The notes: generated by a model not told the origin, from the sequence alone. A stretch of 64,000 nt of DNA from Bacteroidia bacterium (GCA_027493955.1 JAOSJT010000001.1:4760552-4824551); one strand, 5' to 3'. Positions 34,442 through 43,947 are shown, numbered from the stretch's first letter. Numbers and translations: made by a program.

Positions 34442-36787
34442 ATGATACGAGAAAGAGCATCGCTTCAGGCAGAAACAGGAGAGGCCGCGCACTTCCCCGG
34501 GATGTGTGTTCAAGGGCTGCTGCGGATTATCCGCATGCCTGTGATGCTCGGAACCGGAGCCGTCTGGCTGCTCCTGGCCCTCGTATGCACACAGATTCCT
34601 TTGCTTCAGGTTTTGGGGTATGAGTATGCGCTGTGTATTGGGCTTGTAGCCGGCTGGTCTTCCGCAGGCGTATCCCTGCTCGTGTTACGGAAACTTGAGC
34701 GCCTGCGGGGGAGGACGGCGCTTGCGTCGGTGCTGCGCGACGGGCTGCTGCTTTCATCCGCGTTTCTGCTTCTTCTTTTGCCGCCCGCCGCGGTCATGGT
34801 TTTCAACGCGTTGTTCGTGCGTAACTGTGCGCCATTCGAGGGGATGCTGCTGTACCTGCTGATTCCGGGGATGACCGTCTTATTCAGTACGTCGCTGGCG
34901 ATACTACTTCGCGCGCTGTTTTCACGAAGAGCATGGCTCGCACTCCTGATCGTGCTGCTTGTACTGCTCGTCCAGCCGCTCCTCGAGATTCTCACACGCC
35001 CGCAATTGTACTCGTACAATCACGTTTTCGGCATGTTCATCGGATTGTCGTGGGACCAGCATGCGCCCCCGCTCGCAACACTCGCGGTGTATCGCATACT
35101 GACAGTCGCATTTGCACTCATGATGCTGTCCGCAGCCGCGGCGCTTCGGGCGATCCGGCGCGAGGGACGATTGACAGCGGGACAGCGCATGGCTATCGCA
35201 GCGATCTTTTTACCTTCGATGGCGGCGGCTGTATTTCTGACTGCGCGGAGTGACGCATTCGGATATTCCAATTCTTTCGCGAACATTCGGCAGCATCTGC
35301 ACGGGGAATACCACAGCGCACATTTCACCCTGCTGTATGATACCGCTGCGGTAGACGAAGAGGATGTCGAATTTATAGGGGAAGAGCACGAATTTCGTTT
35401 GCATCAAGTGTGCACCGAGTTAGGCGTAGAGGTGCCGCGGGGATTGATTTCCGTTCTCTATCCCGACAGACAAACGCGGGGGTGTTTGCTGGGCACCTTT
35501 TCTTCCGAAGTTGCGCGCCCCTGGAAGAATGAAATCCACCTGTCCATGGAAGGGTGGTCGCAGTCGCTGAAGCACGAGCTCGTGCATGTCCTGGGCAGGG
35601 AGTTCGGACCGAATTTCATCGGAGTGCCGTTCATCCGTGTACTCGGACTGACGGAGGGGCTGGCAATGGCGATAGAGTGGGACTTCGGTAATCGCAGTTT
35701 GCATGACTATGCTGCAGGCATGTTGCGTTATGGCATCCTTCCCCCGGTCCGGCGCGTCATGTCCACATCCGGATTCATGTCCGGCTCGTCGTCGGTCGGA
35801 TACGTGGCCGGGGGCTCATTCACACGCTGGTTGATTGACACGTACGGGCTCGATCGCATGAAACAAGCCTACGCCGCTGATGACATCGAGGGCGTGTACG
35901 TCCGTTCGTATGATGATCTCGAACGCGCCTGGCATCGCTTTCTTCGTTCCACGCCGGGTTCTTCTGTGGACAGTCTCGCGATTGCGTATCTATTCAGGCG
36001 CCCGTCCCTGTTCACCGCAATGTGTCCGCGCACAGTTGGTGACCGCAGTCGTCGAGCCTCGGAACTCCTGCGGCAGGGAGCTTCGGATCGTGCTCTCGGC
36101 GAGTACCGCGCTCTCGAGCGCATGGCGCCGTCGGCATCATCCGCTTTTGGAATCGTCCAGTCGCTGTATCAAGACGAACGCATGAAAGAGGTCCAGGAAG
36201 AGACAATCCTTCTTCTGAACGACAGCACCCGCGCATACTCCGTTCTCCCCCTGTTGCTCTGGCAGGGTGCGTCCTTCTGGGCGCTCGGGGATTCGGTGCG
36301 GGCAGACACCGCCTTTTCGCGTCTTGTCTCGATAGACCTCCCCGGCTGGACGACGGATCGCGCAGGTCGCTTTCTCCGTCTCCTGCGCGAAAATTATCGG
36401 GACGACAGCGTCAGAGTCCTGATGCTTGGGTCTCTCCGCATATCCGCCAATGCCGACAGCGCACGCGAGCACATAGCGCGTACCTTGCTTGCGCTTCAAC
36501 GCAAGCGACCGGACCGTCCAGCCCTGTTCGACGAGACCATGCAGCGTGCCGGGATGGAAAAGCAATTTCGGGACGAGGTATTCGACAGACTGAGCGCTAT
36601 TCCCGAATCGGCGAGAAGTGCTGAGCAGCACGCGCTGCTCGGTCGGCTGCAGTATCGCCGCGGCAACATCGCCGACGCACAACACTGCTTCGAACTTGCG
36701 CAGCGCCGTAAGAATGATAAAAAAGAGCTGCAAGTATGGATTGAGCGGTGTGTCTGGAAAGGCGGTCAGGTCAATGACCCACGGTGA
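34442..36787 (+). CDS. Membrane protein with gluzincin-like domain and repeats
   Basis: A 781-residue protein I cannot match to a named family. About eight transmembrane helices occupy residues 33-290. A soluble region then carries His378-Glu379-x-x-His382 (KHELVHVLG) with a second Glu at 405 in LTEGLAMAIEW, the layout of gluzincin (clan MA) zinc peptidases. The C-terminal third (about 530-781) is alpha-helical with TPR-like repeats and ends in ADAQHCFELAQRR. This suggests a membrane-bound protease whose helical tail binds partners. GGAGGG lies 11 bases before the ATG. It follows the glycosyltransferase gene closely. Protease activity is inferred from the motif only. Confidence 0.75.
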   Translation: MIRERASLQAETGEAAHFPGMCVQGLLRIIRMPVMLGTGAVWLLLALVCTQIPLLQVLGYEYALCIGLVAGWSSAGVSLLVLRKLERLRGRTALASVLRDGLLLSSAFLLLLLPPAAVMVFNALFVRNCAPFEGMLLYLLIPGMTVLFSTSLAILLRALFSRRAWLALLIVLLVLLVQPLLEILTRPQLYSYNHVFGMFIGLSWDQHAPPLATLAVYRILTVAFALMMLSAAAALRAIRREGRLTAGQRMAIAAIFLPSMAAAVFLTARSDAFGYSNSFANIRQHLHGEYHSAHFTLLYDTAAVDEEDVEFIGEEHEFRLHQVCTELGVEVPRGLISVLYPDRQTRGCLLGTFSSEVARPWKNEIHLSMEGWSQSLKHELVHVLGREFGPNFIGVPFIRVLGLTEGLAMAIEWDFGNRSLHDYAAGMLRYGILPPVRRVMSTSGFMSGSSSVGYVAGGSFTRWLIDTYGLDRMKQAYAADDIEGVYVRSYDDLERAWHRFLRSTPGSSVDSLAIAYLFRRPSLFTAMCPRTVGDRSRRASELLRQGASDRALGEYRALERMAPSASSAFGIVQSLYQDERMKEVQEETILLLNDSTRAYSVLPLLLWQGASFWALGDSVRADTAFSRLVSIDLPGWTTDRAGRFLRLLRENYRDDSVRVLMLGSLRISANADSAREHIARTLLALQRKRPDRPALFDETMQRAGMEKQFRDEVFDRLSAIPESARSAEQHALLGRLQYRRGNIADAQHCFELAQRRKNDKKELQVWIERCVWKGGQVNDPR

Positions 36788-36982
36788 CGAGAGAGCGCAC
36801 AATCATGGAAAAACCGCACTTCGCATGCAGGTCAGCTCCCGCGGCTGACTTGTGCAACGGTCCATGCGTCCGGAAGCGCCGAAGCGATGGTATCCGCCGA
36901 AGGCCGTCCTCTGCGCAGACATCCATCGAGGAGGACTGGGATATCCCGGATGCGGTTCGGGACATGCCCGATGCAGCGGGAT

Positions 36983-38014
36983 TCAGAAGAAGCGCAGGAT
37001 GCGGAGCGAATCCGTCCGGGTATTGAGTCGTTCCACTGTGGCAATGCCGGCACCGTCGGCGCTGAATCTGGGCATCAGGTTCTGCGGAGCGATGCGGCTG
37101 AGCGGAAGGCCTGCGACCGACGACAGCCACACGTCCCCGGTTTTGGTCTCATACACCAGAGCATTTCTTTCGTCCGATACATCCATGTCAATCACCTGGC
37201 CCGTGACAAGAACCGATTTCGCACCGGAAGAAAGGTCCAGAGTCGAAAGAGCGTCTTTCTCCATGACATACAGGAGCGGACTGCCGAACTGCCGCTGGAA
37301 ATACACCATCCGCTGATGCCAGGCATTGATTGTCGTGTACGAGTCGGTCGTGAACGAATGCAGCAGCGTGCCGTCGAAAGAGTACGCACGTACAACGCCA
37401 TTTTCGAAGCGTAGCGCGAGTCCATCGCGACCAATAGGCGTGAGGGCGACCAACGGAGCAGGTGCAGGAGCGCTCATCAGTAACGAGTCGTCAATCACGC
37501 TCCAGGTTGTCGGGTCGAAGAGCAATCGGCGCACCTCCAGTTGCGTGGTGCCGCTGGCGCACAGAACGACATTACCGGCACCCTCCACGAAACGAGCGAA
37601 GACGTGCTGCGGAGCACCCGGCACATTATAGCTCCCGCGAAGCGTACCGTTGAGGTCCACCAGGGAGAGGCGGCCATCTTGTGCAAGGAGGAGGACCGTG
37701 CCGGAAGGATCAAACTCGTACAGAGCGTGCTGCGTACGCAACGGTGCCAGATCGATGATGCGTTTGCTGCGCGTATTGACAGTCAGTATCGCAAGTTCCG
37801 TACCGGGATGCGCGGGTGAACCGGGGCCGGTCACCTCTCCTCCGGCCATAGCGGTTCCACGTACATACGCGGCGACAACCGTCGAACCATCGGGCGACCA
37901 TTGCGGATTAAAATGATGTTCGATCAAATCCGAGTCGTCATCCGAGCATGCGGAAAACACCAGGGTGATGGCAATGGAAAGAAGCGGAAGGATGCGTGAC
38001 GTCGGAACTTTCAT
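36983..38014 (-). CDS. Beta-propeller lipoprotein
   Basis: A 343-residue lipoprotein with signal RILPLLSIAITLVFSAC. The remainder is built of WD40/PD40-like blades (FNPQWSPDGSTVVAAYV, YEFDPSGTVLLLAQDGRLSL, PRFSADGAGIATVE), consistent with a beta-propeller in the periplasm or at the outer membrane. The ATG at 38014 gives the signal peptide; the longer frame up to 38098 overlaps the DUF423 gene. Last gene of the pgsA-led cluster, 10 bases after DUF423. No enzyme motif seen. Confidence 0.8.
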   Translation of the reverse strand: MKVPTSRILPLLSIAITLVFSACSDDDSDLIEHHFNPQWSPDGSTVVAAYVRGTAMAGGEVTGPGSPAHPGTELAILTVNTRSKRIIDLAPLRTQHALYEFDPSGTVLLLAQDGRLSLVDLNGTLRGSYNVPGAPQHVFARFVEGAGNVVLCASGTTQLEVRRLLFDPTTWSVIDDSLLMSAPAPAPLVALTPIGRDGLALRFENGVVRAYSFDGTLLHSFTTDSYTTINAWHQRMVYFQRQFGSPLLYVMEKDALSTLDLSSGAKSVLVTGQVIDMDVSDERNALVYETKTGDVWLSSVAGLPLSRIAPQNLMPRFSADGAGIATVERLNTRTDSLRILRFF

Positions 38015-38024
38015 AATCAATCCG

Positions 38025-38459
38025 TCAAGAGACGTGAGGCGATGAAGAGGGATAAGGTACAGAGAAAACAAGCAATGCCCAACCGCTGAGGAAAGCAACT
38101 CCGCCGAAAGGCGTCACCGCCCCGAGCCAGCGAATACCCGTCGCCGAAAGCAGATACAAACTGCCGCAGAACAAAACGATACCGATCAGGAAGAACCATG
38201 CGGCAAGGTGTACCCGGGCAGGACGCGCATGCTGAAGAAGGACGGCACAACCGAGTACCGCCAGGGAATGGATCGCATGATAGAGGACTGCGGTTTGGTA
38301 GGTTTTTACGGCTGTATCGCTCAGGAGATCGCGCAGAGTATGCGCACCGAAAGCGCCCAGAGCGACAACAAGAAAGCCGTTCACGGCGCCAGTGCGCAAC
38401 AGGAAGAGGAAACGTGAAGATTGCCTCTGCGAAACAGCCGGTTTGATTTTTTCTTCCAT
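38025..38459 (-). CDS. DUF423 family membrane protein
   Basis: A 144-residue protein with four predicted transmembrane helices and the family segments GAFGAHTLRDLL, YQTAVLYHAIHSLAVL and TPFGGVAFLSGWALL. DUF423 (YgdD-like) proteins have no established function. It lies 30 bases after ispE and 10 before the propeller lipoprotein gene. Confidence 0.9.
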   Translation of the reverse strand: MEEKIKPAVSQRQSSRFLFLLRTGAVNGFLVVALGAFGAHTLRDLLSDTAVKTYQTAVLYHAIHSLAVLGCAVLLQHARPARVHLAAWFFLIGIVLFCGSLYLLSATGIRWLGAVTPFGGVAFLSGWALLVFSVPYPSSSPHVS

Positions 38460-38489
38460 CTAAAGAAAAACACAATTTGTGTCGAAAAG

Positions 38490-39353
38490 TTACAGGGATG
38501 CCGGAATCGGAACAGGGGAAAAATTCGGCGCAGTGAGTGAACACACGGTTTGGCCCGGCAGAGCCTCCCGCGCCGCGATCGCTTCATCCTGGCGGGCATA
38601 CAATCCGAATACGGACGACCCGCTTCCGCTCATGGCCGCCGCAAGCGCTCCCGTGGTCTCCATGCTGTACAGCAGCTCGTGGATGGCCGGGTATGCCGTG
38701 GTGACGATATGCTGGAAATCGTTATGCAAAACGTCCCTGAGCAACGCCTGATCCGAACCCGCGCGGAGCAGCGCGTCCGCTGCGTGCACTGCGCTATGTC
38801 TGTGCTGCACGCCGAGCGAGGCATAGGCCCAGGAGGTAGATACATGGACGTCCGGTGTGGCTGTGAGTATCCACCACGGATTACGAAATGGCAGCGGTGT
38901 GAGTACTTCTCCGCGCCCACGCCCTTCGGCGCAACCATCCATCAGAAAGAATGGGACATCCGATCCCAACTCCAGCGCCATGTGCCGCAGCTCTTCTTCG
39001 GGGATGTGCACTCCGAGCAACGCAGGGAGGAAACGGAGCACGGCACCGGCGTTGGAACTCCCGCCGCCCAGACCCGCACCCATCGGAATGTTTTTCTCCA
39101 GCGTCATATACACACCACCGGATCGCGCATGACGGAGGACGGCGTTCGCTGCCCGAATACAGAGATTGCTCTCGTCGCAGGGCACATCCGGGTGATTGCA
39201 TTCCATCGCGGCGCCACTGTTCGCGTGGTGGAACGTCAATACATCGTACAGGTCAATATGGTGAAACACCGTCACCAGATTGCGGTAGCCATCTGCCCGT
39301 CTGTCCAGTATTTGCAGGCCGAGGTTGATCTTTGCGTAGGCGCGGACTTCCAC
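38490..39353 (-). CDS. ispE: 4-diphosphocytidyl-2-C-methyl-D-erythritol kinase
   Basis: A 287-residue GHMP kinase of the non-mevalonate (MEP) isoprenoid pathway; it phosphorylates the 2-hydroxyl of CDP-methylerythritol. The start AYAKINLGLQILDRRADGYR and the ATP loop PMGAGLGGGSSNAGAVL are diagnostic, and SGSGSSVFGLY is the third GHMP motif. The gene starts six bases after the outer-membrane protein gene stops, so it is within the pgsA-led operon. Length is normal. Confidence 0.96.
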   Translation of the reverse strand: MEVRAYAKINLGLQILDRRADGYRNLVTVFHHIDLYDVLTFHHANSGAAMECNHPDVPCDESNLCIRAANAVLRHARSGGVYMTLEKNIPMGAGLGGGSSNAGAVLRFLPALLGVHIPEEELRHMALELGSDVPFFLMDGCAEGRGRGEVLTPLPFRNPWWILTATPDVHVSTSWAYASLGVQHRHSAVHAADALLRAGSDQALLRDVLHNDFQHIVTTAYPAIHELLYSMETTGALAAAMSGSGSSVFGLYARQDEAIAAREALPGQTVCSLTAPNFSPVPIPASL

Positions 39354-39359
39354 GGATCG

Positions 39360-40118
39360 CTATTCTCCCAGAAATAATCCGAAGGTGAGACTAGCGCGAA
39401 TGAACATTCCGCTCATTTCGAAGGCCGGCATATTCAGCATCGTAAAATTGTCGTCGAGCTTCCACTCGTCACCCGCGGTGCCGAAATATCCGGCTGTCAC
39501 CCCCGCGACAATGAAGGGATGCAACTCGTACTCCACGGTCAACGTGGGCTGAAAGGCAAAGAAGCTGTTGACAAGCTCATGCCGGCTGTCCGCCGCCGAA
39601 GTCGGCGAGGAGGGGAAGAGGGAGCCCCAGGTCTTCGAAACATTGTCGCTTTCGGTAAGCGTCAAGGTATAGGATCCGCCGCCGAGGAGGCCGCCGACGG
39701 CAAAGTGCAGCCGGCCGAAAGCCAGCACGTACTCCAGTGTCACGCCGCCGGTACTGACATCGAGCCGGGAACTCTGATACCGTCCGTCAAGATCGCGCCG
39801 TGTTTCCAGCGACCCACCGTATCCCATCCCTCCGATGCGGAGATTCGGGATGAATACGACGTACGCATAGCCGTGACCGCCGAACATGAACATGCCGTCC
39901 TCGTTGAGTTGCGGCAGTCCTTTTTCCTGTAGCGCTCCGTTCAGCTTCGTCATATTCAGAAAATTCCATGTGGGTGCTATGCCGCCACCGCCGCCGATGA
40001 TACCGCCGCGTCTGTCGCGTTTGCTCGGACGGTAGTCGTCGTCGTCATACTCCTCTTGTGCGGTGAGCGAGGACGTCAATAGAAGCGAGAACAGCAGCAG
40101 CGAGAGTCCGTATTTCAT
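39360..40118 (-). CDS. Putative outer-membrane beta-barrel protein
   Basis: A 252-residue exported protein: signal LLLFSLLLTSSLTAQ, an acidic patch EEYDDDDY, a Gly-rich GGIIGGGGG, then alternating amphipathic strands ending in FIRASLTFGLFLGE with a terminal aromatic-rich strand, as in outer-membrane barrels. I use the ATG at 40118, preceded by AAGGGTG; the longer frame to 40391 lies over pgpA. It sits between pgpA and ispE. Function unknown. Confidence 0.75.
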   Translation of the reverse strand: MKYGLSLLLFSLLLTSSLTAQEEYDDDDYRPSKRDRRGGIIGGGGGIAPTWNFLNMTKLNGALQEKGLPQLNEDGMFMFGGHGYAYVVFIPNLRIGGMGYGGSLETRRDLDGRYQSSRLDVSTGGVTLEYVLAFGRLHFAVGGLLGGGSYTLTLTESDNVSKTWGSLFPSSPTSAADSRHELVNSFFAFQPTLTVEYELHPFIVAGVTAGYFGTAGDEWKLDDNFTMLNMPAFEMSGMFIRASLTFGLFLGE

Positions 40119-40189
40119 GTATGCACCCTTGATGATTTCAACCTGTGGGAAAAAATGGCGAGGAAATCCGCGTGAAGCAAACAACAATG

Positions 40190-40684
40190 TCACAGGAAGA
40201 GAAGCAGGAGCTGTGTGGCGATATTCGCGTATATGCCGGCGATCACGTCGTCGAGCATGATACCCGCTCCGCCGCGCATGCGGTCGAGCTGACGCGCCGG
40301 CGCTGGTTTGATAATGTCGAAAAGGCGGAAGAAGAGGAATGCCGCGAGGAGCGCCACCCAGGTCTTCGGCAGGAAGACGAGTGCCAGCCACATGCCGGCC
40401 ACCTCGTCAATCACGACGAGGGAGGGATCGTCGCCATGATGCTTTTCCAGCAGCGTGGCTGCCGGGACGCCTGTGAGCAATACCGCGCAGGCGAGAAGAA
40501 AAAGTATGACGCCATTGCCGCTGAACGGCAGGAACCAGTACACCAGCGCTGCCGCAAGAGAACCGACAGTACCGGAAGCGACGGGTGCGTACCCCGTAAA
40601 AAAGAAGCTCCCCCACACGCGCGCTGCCCAGAGCAGAGCGCCGCGGGTTTCGGGGAGTGCGGCTGCCGCATTGCTTTGCTTCAT
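40190..40684 (-). CDS. pgpA: Phosphatidylglycerophosphatase A
   Basis: A 164-residue inner-membrane phosphatase that converts phosphatidylglycerol phosphate to phosphatidylglycerol. Diagnostic segments are TGYAPVASGTVGSL, VVIDEVAGMWLAL and FFRLFDIIKPAPARQLDRM with GGAGIMLDDVIAG. Its ATG overlaps the stop of pgsA by four bases (ATGA), so the two successive steps of phosphatidylglycerol synthesis are translated together. A longer frame to 41023 lies in pgsA and is not used. Confidence 0.95.
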   Translation of the reverse strand: MKQSNAAAALPETRGALLWAARVWGSFFFTGYAPVASGTVGSLAAALVYWFLPFSGNGVILFLLACAVLLTGVPAATLLEKHHGDDPSLVVIDEVAGMWLALVFLPKTWVALLAAFLFFRLFDIIKPAPARQLDRMRGGAGIMLDDVIAGIYANIATQLLLLFL

Positions 40685-41292
40685 ACCACCTGCCTCGCAC
40701 CACTCAGCAGACGAGCGATAAAGCGTCGGTTGTCGACAAGATACTGTACGCCTGTATAGAGAGTGAGCAGTGTCACCGCCAGCATCATCATATAGACGAC
40801 GCCCGTATCGAGGAGGGAGGGGATGAGGGCGCCAAGTACGTCCCGAACCCAACCGACGTCCCGTCCCACAATGAGCAGCAACAGGTAGTACAGGACGGCC
40901 ATCTGAATAAAGGTTTTCCACTGTGCTGTTTTGCTCGTGACGATATGCTCGTTGCGGATTTCCGCCAGTGAGCGCAGTACGGTGACGAGTATGTCGCGCA
41001 CAATGATCACCACCACCATCCACCAGTGGACGTAACCCAGCACCGCGAAACCGGCGAAGGCCGCGGAGGTGAGGAACTTGTCCGCAAGCGGATCGAGGAA
41101 TTTGCCGAGATTGGTAACCGAGCCATAGCGGCGGGCGATTTCACCGTCATACCAGTCCGTCAGCGCGGCCACCATGAACACGAGGATGGAAACTTGCTTT
41201 TGTACCGGATCATTCGCGATGATCAGAAGAAAGAACACCGGCGAGAGCAGCAGGCGGGCGAATGTCAGAGTATTTGGAAGCGTCGAGGGCAT
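40681..41292 (-). CDS. pgsA: Phosphatidylglycerophosphate synthase
   Basis: A 203-residue CDP-alcohol phosphatidyltransferase that joins CDP-diacylglycerol and glycerol-3-phosphate. The family motif is intact: DWYDGEIARRYGSVTNLG followed by KFLDPLADK (D-x2-DG-x2-AR-x8-G-x3-D-x3-D). Several transmembrane helices follow. Head of the cluster pgsA-pgpA-outer-membrane protein-ispE-DUF423-lipoprotein. Its substrate glycerol-3-phosphate is made by gpsA elsewhere in this window. Confidence 0.96.
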   Translation of the reverse strand: MPSTLPNTLTFARLLLSPVFFLLIIANDPVQKQVSILVFMVAALTDWYDGEIARRYGSVTNLGKFLDPLADKFLTSAAFAGFAVLGYVHWWMVVVIIVRDILVTVLRSLAEIRNEHIVTSKTAQWKTFIQMAVLYYLLLLIVGRDVGWVRDVLGALIPSLLDTGVVYMMMLAVTLLTLYTGVQYLVDNRRFIARLLSGARQVV

Positions 41293-41368
41293 GAAAGCAG
41301 TGAAGGGTGATAATGTCGCCGCAAGGAAAAAGTGGATACCGTACGTCGGAAAATGCCATATTTACGGC

Positions 41369-41398
41369 GAAAAAAAAACCTCTCCCGATGAGGAGAGG
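41369..41398 (-). terminator. Rho-independent terminator of the cold-shock gene
   Basis: Read leftward: CCTCTCC-tcatc-GGGAGAGG type stem (41379-41398) followed by nine or more T (41369-41378). It lies 20 bases after the csp stop and separates csp from pgsA. Confidence 0.92.
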
Positions 41399-41417
41399 CA
41401 CATAATTCGCGACGGAG

Positions 41418-41636
41418 TCAGGACGCATCCTCCGGGGCATGCCTGCGGACGACGACTGCCTGCATACCTTTAGGACCTTCCTGGGCCTCATAATCCACAA
41501 GCTCGCCGCCTTTGAGCTTCTTGTAGCCCTCCCCTTCGATGACTTTATAGTGGACGAACACATCTCCGCCATCTTCCGGTTTTATGAAACCGAATCCCTT
41601 GGCGTTGTTGAACCACTTGACGACACCCTGTTCCAT
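41418..41636 (-). CDS. Cold-shock domain protein
   Basis: A 72-residue single cold-shock domain with both RNA-binding motifs, KGFGFI and DVFVHY, in VVKWFNNAKGFGFIKPEDGG. Such proteins bind single-stranded nucleic acid and melt RNA structure. The start ATG at 41636 has a strong AGGAGG. A promoter-like site lies about 150 bases upstream, giving a long leader as at classical cold-shock genes, so post-transcriptional control is plausible. Usually named csp; the paralogue letter cannot be decided. Confidence 0.95.
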   Translation of the reverse strand: MEQGVVKWFNNAKGFGFIKPEDGGDVFVHYKVIEGEGYKKLKGGELVDYEAQEGPKGMQAVVVRRHAPEDAS

Positions 41637-42141
41637 GCGGCCTCCTTGTACAAACGGTGGTTGGACTGACAGAAATCCACGGGCACACACGTGCGGCGCC
41701 TTTTGAAGACGCATGCGGCGCAATGTGATCCGCGCGTTACGAAGCGGGCTGGGATGATCTCCTGATGGGGACGGATTTTTGACCTAAAATAACCCGCGAA
41801 ATGACTTGACGCAAGTACTTTCAGGTGTTCGGGAAAGAAAAACTCGATCTATCGTGTCACGATACTCGGTCCAATGGTTTGTGTACACAGCCGTCAACGA
41901 AGGAGGAGGGCCGACGAAGCGTACACAGACGGCAATCCTTTGTGAGGTCCCCGGCACACAGGATTGGTAAGGGATACAGCGGTCCTGATTACTCAGCACG
42001 GTGGTGTTTCACACCCCAGCAGGATAGGGAATCTTTGGTTTCACCCTGCTCCGTGCGCGAAGGAAGGACGTCGCAGTACCGCAAACAGCCCGCAGTCGCG
42101 GATACGCGCGGTGAGACGTTGCGGCAAGACGAAAGACGCTC
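41637..42141. other. Gene-free gap: csp leader, promoter and upstream DNA
   Basis: The first 150 bases are the presumed csp leader; the rest up to the ABC permease stop at 42142 has no supported gene on either strand. I find no clear terminator for the leftward ABC pair here. Confidence 0.55.
41785..41814 (-). promoter_or_regulatory. Putative csp promoter
   Basis: Read leftward: TTGC (41814-41811), 19 bases, TATTTTA (41791-41785). Same TTG-N20-TATTTT layout as elsewhere here. Transcription from it would give a leader of roughly 140-150 bases. Confidence 0.55.
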
Positions 42142-42957
42142 TCAGAAATCCTTTTTACTGAACATCCACCAGGCGAGCGCGAACATCGCGCAGGCGAACA
42201 GCCCGCTCGTCCACAGCGGCTCCCAGGGGATGTCGAGATGCAGCACCATGGACGTCGAGACTTTGGAGATGGCGTCGGGCTTGGGGAGAGGATAGTAGAA
42301 AAAATCCATCACGGTCTTGACGGTGTCGTTGCCGGTGAGCTCCGCGAGTGTCCGGCGGTTCTCGAGTACGGGATCGACGAGAAAGACATGCGCGTAAATG
42401 ACGATCATGCTCAAAGCGGAGCTGCGCGTGGCGATGCTGAGCACCATCATCGCGGAATACAGCACGAGAAACATGTATGTAATGGGCAGCACTGCGCCGA
42501 GGAAGCCCCAATTCCAGTACCCGGACCACAGCCCCACGATAATCCATGATCCGCCGATGTAATACCCCACATTGGCGAACACGATGAGCACGGCGCCGAG
42601 CGTGGTGCCAAGGAGAATGTTGCCTCTGCTGACGGGCTTGGAGAGCAGAAGATCTATGGCTCCTTTTTCCATGACGCGCGGCAGTATGCTCGCCGTGGCG
42701 AATACCGCGAGTATGGTTGCGACGAAGGTGATAAGGCCCAGGGCCACGGCCTGTATCTGGCCGATCACCTCCTGTGAGCCGGAGATGTTCACCTGCTGCG
42801 ATGCTCCCTCGCCTCCGACATTGATGGTGTCCGGCATGAGCAGGGCGAGAAGCACCTGCGCGAGCAGGGCCAGTGTTGAAATTGTCGCGAACGCGATGAT
42901 GGTTTTACGCGCCAATCCTTCGCGAAACGTGTATCCTATGATCGCCCGCAGTTTCAT
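42142..42957 (-). CDS. ABC-2 type transporter permease
   Basis: A 271-residue membrane protein with about six transmembrane helices and the ABC-2-like segment GAIDLLLSKPVSRGNILLG. It should form the membrane part of an exporter with the ATPase encoded just upstream; their genes overlap by four bases (ATGA). A loop between helices 1 and 2 (about 45-75, NVGGEGASQQVNISGSQ) faces outside. Substrate unknown; no receptor or adaptor gene adjoins. Confidence 0.88.
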   Translation of the reverse strand: MKLRAIIGYTFREGLARKTIIAFATISTLALLAQVLLALLMPDTINVGGEGASQQVNISGSQEVIGQIQAVALGLITFVATILAVFATASILPRVMEKGAIDLLLSKPVSRGNILLGTTLGAVLIVFANVGYYIGGSWIIVGLWSGYWNWGFLGAVLPITYMFLVLYSAMMVLSIATRSSALSMIVIYAHVFLVDPVLENRRTLAELTGNDTVKTVMDFFYYPLPKPDAISKVSTSMVLHLDIPWEPLWTSGLFACAMFALAWWMFSKKDF

Positions 42958-43883
42958 TCCGCCTTCTCCCCTGAAATGACTTCGATGAACATATCTTCCA
43001 GACTCTGTCGTTGCTGTCGCAACGAGGTGATTAGAACGTTCGCTTCCCGGAGTTGATCTATCACGCTGTTGAGCCGCGTGACATCGTCGCAGCGGAGGTG
43101 CAGTTCGCCATCCTGGAGCCGGGCGTCCATGCGTGTCGCCTCCCAGTGCACGAGCAGATTGTCGGGGAGTGTGCCGTGAATACCAATGCTGTAACTTTCC
43201 TGCCTGGTCGTGAGTTCTTCGACGGATCCGAGACGGACCAGCTTCCCTTTGTCAAGAATTGCGACTCTGTCGCAGATCAGTTCCACCTCGCTGAGGAGAT
43301 GGGAGTTGACGAAAACGGATTTCCCCTCGTTCCGCAAACGCACGAGCACGTCCCGTATGGCTTTTCTGCCGATGGGATCGACGCCGTCCGTGGGCTCGTC
43401 GAGTATGACCAGGCGGGGATTGTTGATGAGCGCCTGGGCAAGGCCGATGCGCTGGAGCATGCCCTTCGAATACTTCCGGATTTTGGTTTTTCTCCACTGC
43501 GTCATGTCCACAAGCGCAAGGACCTCGTCGATACGCTTCCCCAGCGTCTCTGCTGCGAGACCGCTGAGTTTCCCGAAATAGGAAAGCACCTGTTCGCCCG
43601 TCAGGAAGTCGGGATAGCGATGATTCTCGGGCAGGTAGCCCACCTCGGACTTCGCATCGGTATGTCCTATGGGCTTACCGAGCAACGTCGCACTCCCGGA
43701 GGTGGGGAAGACGATTTCGAGAAGCACCTTGATGAATGTGGTTTTTCCTGCGCCGTTCGGCCCCAACAGCCCAAAGATCTCTCCGTCATGCACATCGAGT
43801 GACAAGCAGTCCAGCGCCGTCACGGCGCCTTTGCGCTTCCCCTCGTACACTTTGGTGAGCTTGTCCGCATGTATGATTGTCAT
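42954..43883 (-). CDS. ABC transporter ATP-binding protein
   Basis: A 309-residue ATPase. Walker A is GPNGAGKTT, the signature is YSKGMLQRIGLAQAL, Walker B is LVILDEPTDGVD, and the switch His is in VNSHLLSE. The C-terminal 90 residues are the extension usual in exporters of the NatA/CcmA-like group. It drives the adjacent ABC-2 permease. Promoter-like element 25 bases upstream. Confidence 0.95.
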   Translation of the reverse strand: MTIIHADKLTKVYEGKRKGAVTALDCLSLDVHDGEIFGLLGPNGAGKTTFIKVLLEIVFPTSGSATLLGKPIGHTDAKSEVGYLPENHRYPDFLTGEQVLSYFGKLSGLAAETLGKRIDEVLALVDMTQWRKTKIRKYSKGMLQRIGLAQALINNPRLVILDEPTDGVDPIGRKAIRDVLVRLRNEGKSVFVNSHLLSEVELICDRVAILDKGKLVRLGSVEELTTRQESYSIGIHGTLPDNLLVHWEATRMDARLQDGELHLRCDDVTRLNSVIDQLREANVLITSLRQQRQSLEDMFIEVISGEKAE

Positions 43884-43907
43884 AGTTCACCCTGAAAGTA
43901 ATCCGGA

Positions 43908-43936
43908 AAGATAGGACGGCCGGACACGTACTCCAA
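43908..43936 (-). promoter_or_regulatory. Putative promoter of the ABC pair
   Basis: Read leftward: TTG (43936-43934), 20 bases, TATCTT (43913-43908), 24 bases upstream of the ATPase start. Confidence 0.55.
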
Positions 43937-43947
43937 GTGAGGCTCAC

